Below the pieces are notes generated by a model. The model was not told the DNA's origin. It made no database searches and saw only the letters and a list, made by a program, of their open reading frames with translations. A stretch of 36,441 nt of DNA from an uncultured Lachnospiraceae bacterium (GTDB taxonomy: Bacteria > Bacillota > Clostridia > Lachnospirales > Lachnospiraceae). The DNA lies in assembly GCA_910584725.1 (NCBI GenBank), contig CAJUBE010000041.1, positions 1 to 36,441 on the forward strand, read 5' to 3'. Of the stretch, positions 29,693-36,441 are shown in pieces; the first letter of the stretch is position 1; the number at the start of each line of letters is the position of its first letter. A program made the position numbers and the translations under genes.

Positions 29693-31180
29693 TTGGAAAT
29701 CGACGGCTTCTTAAGAATAGAACATAAATACAATTTATATCATCTGGATGTCGATGGTGTACAGCCCTGGATGTATTATAGATTTAAATTCTGGAACTAT
29801 CAAATATGTAAGGATTTGTTATCACTATCCAATACCCTGCAAAAAAAAAGTAAACTTCACCGTCTTGGGAAGCAATTAAAAAGCGCGCTCCGTATTATCC
29901 TGAATAGCAATATAAGGCAGGCGCACAAAGCAGATATTATTTTCTACGCCCATCCACGGCGTATTAAAACAGACAGCTACTATGAATGCATTTATACAGA
30001 CTGCCTGCTCGACAGATATCCGCAAAGCATTGTTTTTGAAGAGCCTTTTCAAAATCAGCATTTAACGCCCATAAAGGCAAGCCATATTTATTATACAGAT
30101 CTTTTTCAGATCAGAGCGGCATTGTACAGCAGAATACAGCGTCATTTGAAAACGCCCAAATATCAGAGGATATATACTCAGATTCAAAAAGCATTTGAAG
30201 AACCTCTTAAAGAAATCGGGTTCACATACGGAGTACCAGTTTCTTGTGATAAAACCTGCGCGGATTTGACAGAGATTGTTCTGGAGATTCGGATTTTGCG
30301 AAAAGAACTGAAAAAAGTATTTGAGAAAATTCAACCCCGACTGATTGTAGAAGTGGTCTATTACAACAAACGATGCATGATTCTTAACGAATTAGCAAAA
30401 GAAAAAGGAATTCCAACCATAGAACTACAACACGGAACAATGCACGCGGCACATGCAGCTTATCAGTTCCCTGATGGGTGTGGTGTAATCAGCCAATTTC
30501 CCGACTATGTATTTGTGTTTTCGGAGTATTGGAAAAAATGCGCCCATCTTCCGATAGCGGATGAACGAATCAAAGTGACCGGATACCCCTATTTTGAAAG
30601 ACAGCTTAACCAATATAGAAAAGATAGCTGTGAGACAAATGGTGTGAAGAATATTATCTTTGTCTCACAGGGCACAATCGGAGGGGAACTGAGCTGCCTT
30701 GCCAGTGAGTTGTGTGATCTGTTAGATGAAACAAAGTATCATATCATCTACAAGCTGCACCCCGGAGAATATGTGGGATGGAGAGACCGAAATACGAATC
30801 TGCTAAAAAGGAATATAGAAGTAATAGACAGTCTTGAGCACAATATATATGAATTTTTTTCTATGTGCAGCATCCAGGTCGGCGTGTACTCGACGGCGAT
30901 CTATGAAGGACTTGGCTTTGGGCTGACTACCTATATTTATGACATAGGACATGCGGACACACTGGCGGAGCTCTGCCAACAAGGTTATGCCGTTTATGTA
31001 CGCAACGCGGAGGAGCTATATGCGCATATTATTGCTGACGAAACGAACCCAAAGGACTGTGGGAATGCATTCTGGAAAATGAATGCATTGGAAAATATCT
31101 GCGAAGAAATAGAGCATCTGCTCATAGAAGGGACGGACAATGAAAATACTGACAGTGATTCCCGCCAGAGGAGGATCTAA
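29693..31180 (+). CDS. Putative GT-B-type capsule glycosyltransferase
   Basis: A 495-residue soluble protein and first gene of the rightward operon. The start is TTG at 29693, supported by GGAGG at 29679-29683. The N-terminal half is basic. The C-terminal half resembles GT-B transferases of capsule, polysialyl and CDP-glycerol type: I-E-L-Q-H-G-T-M-H, P-D-Y-V-F-V-F-S-E-Y-W, V-T-G-Y-P-Y-F, then Y-K-L-H-P-G-E-Y and a late S-T-A-I-Y-E-G-L-G-F-G donor-loop motif. Since the next genes make a CMP-nonulosonate, a sialyltransferase-like role is plausible but unproven. Its end overlaps the next gene by 41 bp. Confidence 0.65.
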   Translation: MEIDGFLRIEHKYNLYHLDVDGVQPWMYYRFKFWNYQICKDLLSLSNTLQKKSKLHRLGKQLKSALRIILNSNIRQAHKADIIFYAHPRRIKTDSYYECIYTDCLLDRYPQSIVFEEPFQNQHLTPIKASHIYYTDLFQIRAALYSRIQRHLKTPKYQRIYTQIQKAFEEPLKEIGFTYGVPVSCDKTCADLTEIVLEIRILRKELKKVFEKIQPRLIVEVVYYNKRCMILNELAKEKGIPTIELQHGTMHAAHAAYQFPDGCGVISQFPDYVFVFSEYWKKCAHLPIADERIKVTGYPYFERQLNQYRKDSCETNGVKNIIFVSQGTIGGELSCLASELCDLLDETKYHIIYKLHPGEYVGWRDRNTNLLKRNIEVIDSLEHNIYEFFSMCSIQVGVYSTAIYEGLGFGLTTYIYDIGHADTLAELCQQGYAVYVRNAEELYAHIIADETNPKDCGNAFWKMNALENICEEIEHLLIEGTDNENTDSDSRQRRI

Positions 31181-32780
31181 GGGGATCCCCAAGAAAAATA
31201 TCCGTTTTATTGCAGGGCAGCCGCTTCTGGCCTATGCCATTCAGTGCGCGAAGGCAAGCGCCTATGACATGGAAGTTGCCGTAAGCTCGGATGAGGAAGA
31301 AATACAAACTATCGCAAGACGTTTTGGCGCACGTGTTATAGCACGTCCCGCGGAGCTTGCCGGTGACAGTGTGACGCTTGATCCGGTGGTCTGTCATGCC
31401 GTGACGGCCGTGGAGGAGGCTTTACATTGCTGTTATGATATCGTAATCACCATGCAGCCCACATCTCCGCTCCTGTCACCGGAAACTCTGGACGCGGCGA
31501 TAGCATTCTTTATAGAAAACAAATGCGATACCGTGCTCAGCGGCGTCAACGATCCCCGATTGTCATGGAGGATTGAGGAGGGCAGGTACATCCCTAATTA
31601 TGCCAGACGGTTGAACCGGCAGTACATGCCTAAGGAACTGAAAGAGACGGGGGCATTTGTGATTACGAAACGCGCCTGTGTGACACCGGAAAGCCGTTTC
31701 GGTTCACGGGTATCCGTATTTGAGGTTCCGGAGAAGGAATCCGGAGACATAGACACCCCGCAGGACTGGCTGATTGCACAGTATGAGCTGCAGAGAAAGA
31801 AGATAGCGATCCGTTTAGAGGGATACCCGCAGATCGGTCTCGGCCACATTTACCGGGGGCTTCGTCTAGCGGAGAATTTCATCGAGCATGACCTTCTTTT
31901 CATCATCAGTGAAAAATCCCGGCTGGGAATACAGAAGCTGGAACAGAGCCGGTTCCCCTATCGTGTGGTTGCGAATGATGAGGAATTTTTCGCCTGCCTT
32001 GATGAGTTCCGGGCAGATATTGTGATAAACGACATATTAGACACGGACACGGCATACATGCAGCGGCTTAAGGAATCCGGAGCAAGGATCGTCAATTTCG
32101 AGGACATGGGGGAAGGCCGGTATCTGGCGGACGCGGTCATCAATGCCCTCTATGAAAGCGAAGAGAAGACGCCCCATATGTACTGGGGGGATAAATACTA
32201 TCTGATCAGGGATGAGTTTCTGCTGGAACCGCCAGGAGAGTTCCATGAAAATGTCAGTGAAATCCTTGTTATCTTCGGAGGGACGGATCCCAACGACCTA
32301 ACATATAAAACAGTGCAGGCGATAATGAAATTCCCGGAGGAAGCAGGGATTCACTGTACGGTTATTCTCGGAATGGGCTACCGGTATGAGGAAAAGATAC
32401 GGGAGCTTGTGTCCGGCATGCCTGACCGCTTCGATGTGGTGCGAGATGTAAAGATGATGACGGCGTATATGGGAAAAGCGGATATCGCGGTATCGTCCCA
32501 GGGACGCACCATGCTGGAGCTCGTTGCCATGAGGGTTCCCACGATTTTGATGGCCCAAAACGAGCGGGAAATGACACACGCTTTTGGTGGGCTGGGAAAC
32601 GGATTCCTGAATCTGGGACTCGGCAGAACCATAGAGTCGGCCGCCATCTTTGAAACCATACAATGGCTCATGCATTGTCCGGGTATCCGCCGGAATATGT
32701 GGGAGCAGATGTCCAAAAAAGATTTAACACACGGTGCTGAAAGAGTGAAACGGATTATATTGGAGGGAAACGAACTATGA
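31140..32780 (+). CDS. CMP-nonulosonate synthetase fused to PseG-like hydrolase
   Basis: A 546-residue two-domain enzyme. Residues 1-~218 are an acylneuraminate cytidylyltransferase (NeuA type): P-A-R-G-G-S-K-G at 8-15, M-Q-P-T-S-P-L at 105-111, G-D-I-D-T at 202-206. Residues ~221-546 resemble PseG, a GT-B-like hydrolase removing UDP from a 2,4-diacetamido-trideoxyhexose: G-L-G-H-I-Y-R-G at 233-240, F-G-G-T-D-P-N-D and S-S-Q-G-R-T-M-L-E-L near the C-terminus. The fusion would link the hydrolase step before NeuB with CMP activation after it, favouring a pseudaminic- or legionaminic-like acid over sialic acid. Other early enzymes are not in this window. Confidence 0.88.
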   Translation: MKILTVIPARGGSKGIPKKNIRFIAGQPLLAYAIQCAKASAYDMEVAVSSDEEEIQTIARRFGARVIARPAELAGDSVTLDPVVCHAVTAVEEALHCCYDIVITMQPTSPLLSPETLDAAIAFFIENKCDTVLSGVNDPRLSWRIEEGRYIPNYARRLNRQYMPKELKETGAFVITKRACVTPESRFGSRVSVFEVPEKESGDIDTPQDWLIAQYELQRKKIAIRLEGYPQIGLGHIYRGLRLAENFIEHDLLFIISEKSRLGIQKLEQSRFPYRVVANDEEFFACLDEFRADIVINDILDTDTAYMQRLKESGARIVNFEDMGEGRYLADAVINALYESEEKTPHMYWGDKYYLIRDEFLLEPPGEFHENVSEILVIFGGTDPNDLTYKTVQAIMKFPEEAGIHCTVILGMGYRYEEKIRELVSGMPDRFDVVRDVKMMTAYMGKADIAVSSQGRTMLELVAMRVPTILMAQNEREMTHAFGGLGNGFLNLGLGRTIESAAIFETIQWLMHCPGIRRNMWEQMSKKDLTHGAERVKRIILEGNEL

Positions 32781-33856
32781 TGAACACAATAATGGAGCGG
32801 ATAAAAGACGGGAAATTTGTCCTGATCGCAGAAATAGGCGTGAACTATTATGACATAGCGCGCAAGGAGGGAATCACACCCCTTGAAGCCGCGAAGCTGA
32901 TGATCTTAAAAGCAAAGGAAGCCGGTATCCATGCAGTGAAATTTCAGACCTATAAGGCGGATACACTGGCCGCAAAGGAATCGCCGTCTTACTGGGATAC
33001 AAGTGAGGAAGCGGAGACCTCGCAGTACAGCCTGTTCAAAAAGTTTGACTCCTTTGGCGAGACGGAATACCGCGCGCTCTCCACGTACAGCGAATCTGTC
33101 GGAATTGAGTTTCTGTCTACGGCATTTGATACAGCGTCGGCCGACTACCTCGACAGCATGATGAATGTATATAAGATTTCATCTTCCGACCTGAACAACC
33201 TGCCGTTTGTCGCCTATCAGGCAAAGAAAAACAAACCGATTCTGCTTTCCGTGGGCGCGTCAGAGGAGGAGGAAATCAGACGCACGGTCAGCCTGATCCG
33301 CAGATACAATCAGCAGCCGGTCATACTGCTGCACTGTGTTCTGGAGTATCCCACGCCCTATGAGCACGCCAATCTGAACAAGATCATTTCACTCAAGAAA
33401 TCGTTTCCGGACTGTTATATCGGGTACTCCGACCATACCAAACCGGAAAAAGACTTTGATGTGCTGAAAACGGCATATAATCTTGGTGCGCAGGTGATAG
33501 AGAAACACTTTACCCTGGACAAGACGCTGTCCGGCAATGACCATTATCATGCAATGGATGAAAAGGATGCCGCCGGGATCATAGCCGCGATTGATTATCA
33601 GGATAAGATACGCGGGAGGTATGAACTTGTCTGCCTGGAAAGTGAGCAGACCGCGAGGGCCAATGCCCGCAGGTCTCTGGTAAGCAGTTGTGATATCGCG
33701 AAAGGGAGCGTGATTACGGAGCAGATGCTGACGTTCAAGCGGCCGGCAAGCGGCATAAGCGCGGAGGAATATGACAGGGTGATCGGCATGACGGCGAATG
33801 AGGACATCCGGGAAGATACCGTTTTACAGTGGGAAATGATTGCCGGGCAACATTGA
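32777..33856 (+). CDS. neuB: NeuB-family nonulosonic acid synthase
   Basis: A 359-residue enzyme that condenses phosphoenolpyruvate with a six-carbon amino sugar to give a nine-carbon nonulosonic acid. The TIM barrel (about 14-290) carries L-I-A-E-I-G-V-N, V-K-F-Q-T-Y-K-A-D, L-S-T-A-F-D, K-I-S-S-S-D, the catalytic C-V-L-E-Y-P-T-P, G-Y-S-D-H-T and E-K-H-F-T-L-D. A SAF/antifreeze-like domain (about 297-357, A-R-R-S-L-V) closes the active site of the partner subunit. The start overlaps the stop of the preceding gene by 4 bp (ATGA), with GGAGGG upstream. Which nonulosonate is made cannot be read from the motifs. Confidence 0.93.
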   Translation: MMNTIMERIKDGKFVLIAEIGVNYYDIARKEGITPLEAAKLMILKAKEAGIHAVKFQTYKADTLAAKESPSYWDTSEEAETSQYSLFKKFDSFGETEYRALSTYSESVGIEFLSTAFDTASADYLDSMMNVYKISSSDLNNLPFVAYQAKKNKPILLSVGASEEEEIRRTVSLIRRYNQQPVILLHCVLEYPTPYEHANLNKIISLKKSFPDCYIGYSDHTKPEKDFDVLKTAYNLGAQVIEKHFTLDKTLSGNDHYHAMDEKDAAGIIAAIDYQDKIRGRYELVCLESEQTARANARRSLVSSCDIAKGSVITEQMLTFKRPASGISAEEYDRVIGMTANEDIREDTVLQWEMIAGQH

Positions 33857-33895
33857 GAACGCAAAAACGGATATAATAAAGGATCGAAATGTTGA

Positions 33896-35281
33896 ATGAT
33901 GAAGATAAGCAGAGATATTAGAGCCGGGTTATGGTATACAGTTGGCAATTTCATAAACAGAGGAATCGCTTATCTCAGTACCCCGATCTTTACCCGACTT
34001 CTCTCAAAAGAGGACTATGGTGAGTTTAGTAATTTTACAGCGTGGGCAACTTTACTCGGAGTAATCACTTCGCTGGACTTATATGTATCAGTCAGCCGTG
34101 CTTATTACGATTATGAGGATGATTTTGATACGTATATGTCTACAATCTCGTGGATGAGTATCGTTTTTTCCGGCGTATGCTACCTCGCCGCACTATGCTT
34201 CAAGGGTCTGTCAACGGATCTGTTTGGCATGAATTTGCAATATATCAATATGTTGTTTTTATATTTGATCTTTTCTCCGGCTGCTCAGTTTTTTATGGTT
34301 CAACAGCGCGTGCAGGGGAGATATAAATCCGCAATCTTCGTAAACGTGGGAAGCGCTCTATTTTCACTCGGTTTGTCCATCATTACTGTGCTAACTTTTC
34401 AAAATAAAGTGTGGGGACGGATTGTCGGCTATGTGCTTCCGGTTGTCATAGTTAATCTCGTAATATACGGCATTTTCTTTTCGAAGGGGAAAAAGTTTAT
34501 TCAGGAAAAGGCCAAATATGCCCTGGCCATTTCCATACCGATGATTCCACACAATCTCTCGGGAAGTGTGCTGAACAATTCAGACAGATTTGTGATTAAG
34601 CGATATTGCGGCAATACGGAACTTGCCGTATATAGTTTTGCTTACAACTGTGCAATGGTGATATCAATACTCAGTACATCCATCAATCAGGCGAACGCCC
34701 CTTGGCTATACAGAAAACTGAAAGAAAATGATACTGACAGCATAGAGCAGCATGGAAAAGATTTGCTGCTTCTTTTTCTTGCACTTGTCTTAGGCGTTAT
34801 GCTGTTGACACCGGAAATGGCATATGTTTTAGGCGGGAAAAAATATGGTGATTCCGTTACACTGATACCGGTCATTATGCTGGGATACTGTTTTCAATTT
34901 TTATATACCTATTACGTTCATTTGGAAATTTATTGCAAAAAAACAATCACCATATCTATGGGAACTCTCTGTGCAGCAGGAATCAATCTTATATTAAATT
35001 TCATTTGTATCCCGAAATTCGGCTATCAAATTGCCGCTGTTACGACTCTGGTCAGCTATATCATGCTATGCTTTATTCACTATATTGTCACCAGATGGCT
35101 GCCGTACAAAAATGTATATGATCACAAGAAAATGATGTACATGATAATGCTTTTTGCGATATGCAGCATAGGTGTCGAATGCCTCTATGAGTACACGCTT
35201 CTCAGGTATTGCATTGTTCTTCTGTATTTTGCCTTTGCCTGCTGCGCGGCATACAAATATTATTTAAAAAAACGTAAGTAA
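33896..35281 (+). CDS. Wzx-type polysaccharide flippase (second copy)
   Basis: A 461-residue polytopic protein with about 12-14 transmembrane helices and the MOP-superfamily opening (G-L-W-Y-T-V-G-N-F-I-N-R-G, then F-T-R-L-L-S-K-E-D-Y-G). It would export undecaprenyl-linked units containing the nonulosonic acid made by its neighbours. AAAGGA lies about 12 bp before the ATG. A TATAAT at 33872-33877 occurs in the 39-bp gap but lacks a -35, so it is probably part of the operon. Its sequence differs markedly from the Wzx at 25519, consistent with a different substrate. Confidence 0.9.
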   Translation: MMKISRDIRAGLWYTVGNFINRGIAYLSTPIFTRLLSKEDYGEFSNFTAWATLLGVITSLDLYVSVSRAYYDYEDDFDTYMSTISWMSIVFSGVCYLAALCFKGLSTDLFGMNLQYINMLFLYLIFSPAAQFFMVQQRVQGRYKSAIFVNVGSALFSLGLSIITVLTFQNKVWGRIVGYVLPVVIVNLVIYGIFFSKGKKFIQEKAKYALAISIPMIPHNLSGSVLNNSDRFVIKRYCGNTELAVYSFAYNCAMVISILSTSINQANAPWLYRKLKENDTDSIEQHGKDLLLLFLALVLGVMLLTPEMAYVLGGKKYGDSVTLIPVIMLGYCFQFLYTYYVHLEIYCKKTITISMGTLCAAGINLILNFICIPKFGYQIAAVTTLVSYIMLCFIHYIVTRWLPYKNVYDHKKMMYMIMLFAICSIGVECLYEYTLLRYCIVLLYFAFACCAAYKYYLKKRK

Positions 35282-35285
35282 TCTA

Positions 35286-36320
35286 TTATGGATTTACTAA
35301 TTCGCTAATAAACCTTTGCATTACACCATAGTAGAACTTAATGTTTTCACAGGCGCGTGTATACTGCATCAGATCCGTTTCTTCCAAATAAGAAAAATAG
35401 CTGTAAAGCTGTTTGTCCAAATACTTATCCACAGAAACATTACGGATGCCTAGCGCATCGTTTACTCCACTGCCTCGGGCATCCTCATTGAGAAGAATGC
35501 TCGGATTTCCCATACTGACATTATATATGTGAGCATGAACTCTGAATCCGATATGCAGATTGCAGGCATCATAAAGTCGAAATCCCGCCGCCGACCCCGA
35601 AATCGTATCTATCTCATACTGCAAGCTTACTTGATTCTGCTTTTCCGTCAGCCATTTATTGTGCTTTGTAATTCCACGATGCAGCAGGATTTTGATTTGC
35701 GCCTGTGGATACGCCGTGTGAATTGTTTTTAGAAGCAGACGCATATAGTTCATGTTTCTCGGAAATGCAGGATCGGAAATCATGATGACCGGTTTTGGAG
35801 TGGTTAAAAAATTATTTTCGTTGAGATGCAAAGTCTCTATCATATCCAGCCTGTACCATGCCGGACATCCCGTCATAACGGTATTTGAAATACCCGACTC
35901 TTTCAGCATATTGACCGTATACCAGTCACGGCATCCAATATGAGCGCTCTGCCCGGATATTCGCTCAACAAATCGAAACATAGAAGGCAAAAAAGCATTA
36001 CGGCGGTATACGTCTGCATTGCTGCAACCGCGGCCCTTCCATCCCCACCCCATAATGGCCATGGGAACGGTTATTTTATCCATATCCGAGACAAAGGGCA
36101 TCTTATTCGGGTATATATTTTTCTGAAATCCGGGGCCTCCGCCAAACACAATCATGTCATATGCATTTAACAAATCTACTTTATCGTCATAAGATACATT
36201 TCTCTTAAAAATATCAACGCGCGCAACGGATTCGTTTGCTTCCAGCAGACTTTTACAGCGTTCTTCAATTAAAAAATCTCCCGCATTTACAAATGCACCA
36301 CTCATCAGCGCTATTTTCAC
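35286..36320 (-). CDS. Polysaccharide pyruvyltransferase-family protein
   Basis: A 344-residue protein of the PS_pyruv_trans family, which adds ketal-linked pyruvate to sugars from phosphoenolpyruvate (CsaB, WcaK types), although some members act otherwise. Visible motifs: an N-terminal A-G-D-F-L-I-E, V-F-G-G-G-P-G-F, M-G-W-G-W-K and the characteristic H-I-G-F-R-V-H-A-H-I. The GTG at 36320 is preferred, with GAGGA 8 bp upstream; an in-frame GTG at 36335 adds five residues. It is convergent with the rightward operon, 4 bp from its last stop, and is probably part of another leftward unit entering from the right. Confidence 0.82.
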   Translation of the reverse strand: MKIALMSGAFVNAGDFLIEERCKSLLEANESVARVDIFKRNVSYDDKVDLLNAYDMIVFGGGPGFQKNIYPNKMPFVSDMDKITVPMAIMGWGWKGRGCSNADVYRRNAFLPSMFRFVERISGQSAHIGCRDWYTVNMLKESGISNTVMTGCPAWYRLDMIETLHLNENNFLTTPKPVIMISDPAFPRNMNYMRLLLKTIHTAYPQAQIKILLHRGITKHNKWLTEKQNQVSLQYEIDTISGSAAGFRLYDACNLHIGFRVHAHIYNVSMGNPSILLNEDARGSGVNDALGIRNVSVDKYLDKQLYSYFSYLEETDLMQYTRACENIKFYYGVMQRFISELVNP

Positions 36321-36441
36321 CTGAAATTTCCTCACAATCCGTTATTTTTCCAGAGCCCGCTTCACGAAATAGTATGACCCGAAATCTGTCAATATATCAG
36401 ACGACACTCTCTGAATGCAACAGTTTCAACAAATTGTTTTC
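36321..36441 (-). other. Upstream gap, possibly the tail of another gene
   Basis: The last ~120 bp contain no complete gene. On the minus strand two frames reach stops within 60 bp and one short open stretch ends at a TAA near 36342. A TTGACA occurs on the minus strand near 36390 but has no -10 at 16-18 bp. Either a short leader or the end of an upstream glycan gene is possible. Confidence 0.3.

Noticed and set aside
35270..35310. Bidirectional terminator between convergent genes
   Set aside because: Only a weak bulged pairing with no clear U tract on either strand.

Overview
The window looks like the chromosome of a gut Firmicute of the family Lachnospiraceae (Clostridium cluster XIVa relatives). 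Evidence is the strong AGGAGG-type ribosome binding sites, TTG/GTG starts, BspA-type leucine-rich-repeat surface proteins with secretion signals but no outer-membrane features, a DUF6431-xis-integrase module of a type common in that family, and a FimB-sized tyrosine recombinase also common there. The assignment is by recognition, not by a database search.

Layout. (1) 1-2460: right end of an integrative element. Leftward genes (a partial gene, an excisionase-like gene, a DUF6431 zinc-ribbon gene) diverge from a full-length zinc-ribbon tyrosine integrase, whose TTGACA-17-TATGAT promoter sits in a GTGTAGGA inverted repeat. (2) 2462-14418: an Xre-type regulator, then three leftward secreted surface proteins: a small 5-repeat BspA-like LRR protein, a 1747-residue LRR plus Ig-like paralogue, and a 1666-residue SH3/glucosaminidase/Ig-like cell-wall hydrolase. 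(3) 14533-28852: a leftward glycan operon ending in a strong terminator. It holds three family-2 glycosyltransferases, two GT-C-like membrane proteins, UDP-glucuronate decarboxylase, a VTC polyphosphate-polymerase-domain protein with its DUF4956 partner, a hexapeptide acetyltransferase, a broken neuA, an AAA_14/DUF4143 ATPase with its own promoter, a QueC-like PP-loop enzyme, a Wzx flippase and a TupA-like ATP-grasp ligase. (4) 28898-29637: a 740-bp segment bounded by perfect 25-bp inverted repeats. It carries a FimB-like recombinase and an outward TTGCAA-17-TATAAT promoter. (5) 29693-35281: a rightward nonulosonic-acid glycan operon: putative GT-B transferase, NeuA-PseG fusion, NeuB and a second Wzx. 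(6) 35286-36320: a leftward polysaccharide pyruvyltransferase-family gene.

Main discovery. The 740-bp segment has the architecture of a self-encoded invertible promoter placed between two divergent polysaccharide operons, each with its own flippase. As read, the promoter faces right, towards the NeuB/NeuA operon. After inversion it would sit about 90 bp upstream of the first gene of the leftward operon, which has no other convincing promoter. The locus therefore looks like a two-way switch choosing which surface glycan is made, not a simple on/off switch. The repeats, recombinase motifs and promoter are read directly; the switching itself is inferred.

Other points of note are a QueC-like enzyme with a QueC-like four-cysteine motif but no queuosine genes beside it, next to an ATP-grasp ligase and flippase (possible amide or nitrile decoration of an acidic sugar), and a neuA remnant truncated at both ends beside the ATPase gene. 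No rRNA, tRNA or CRISPR array was seen.
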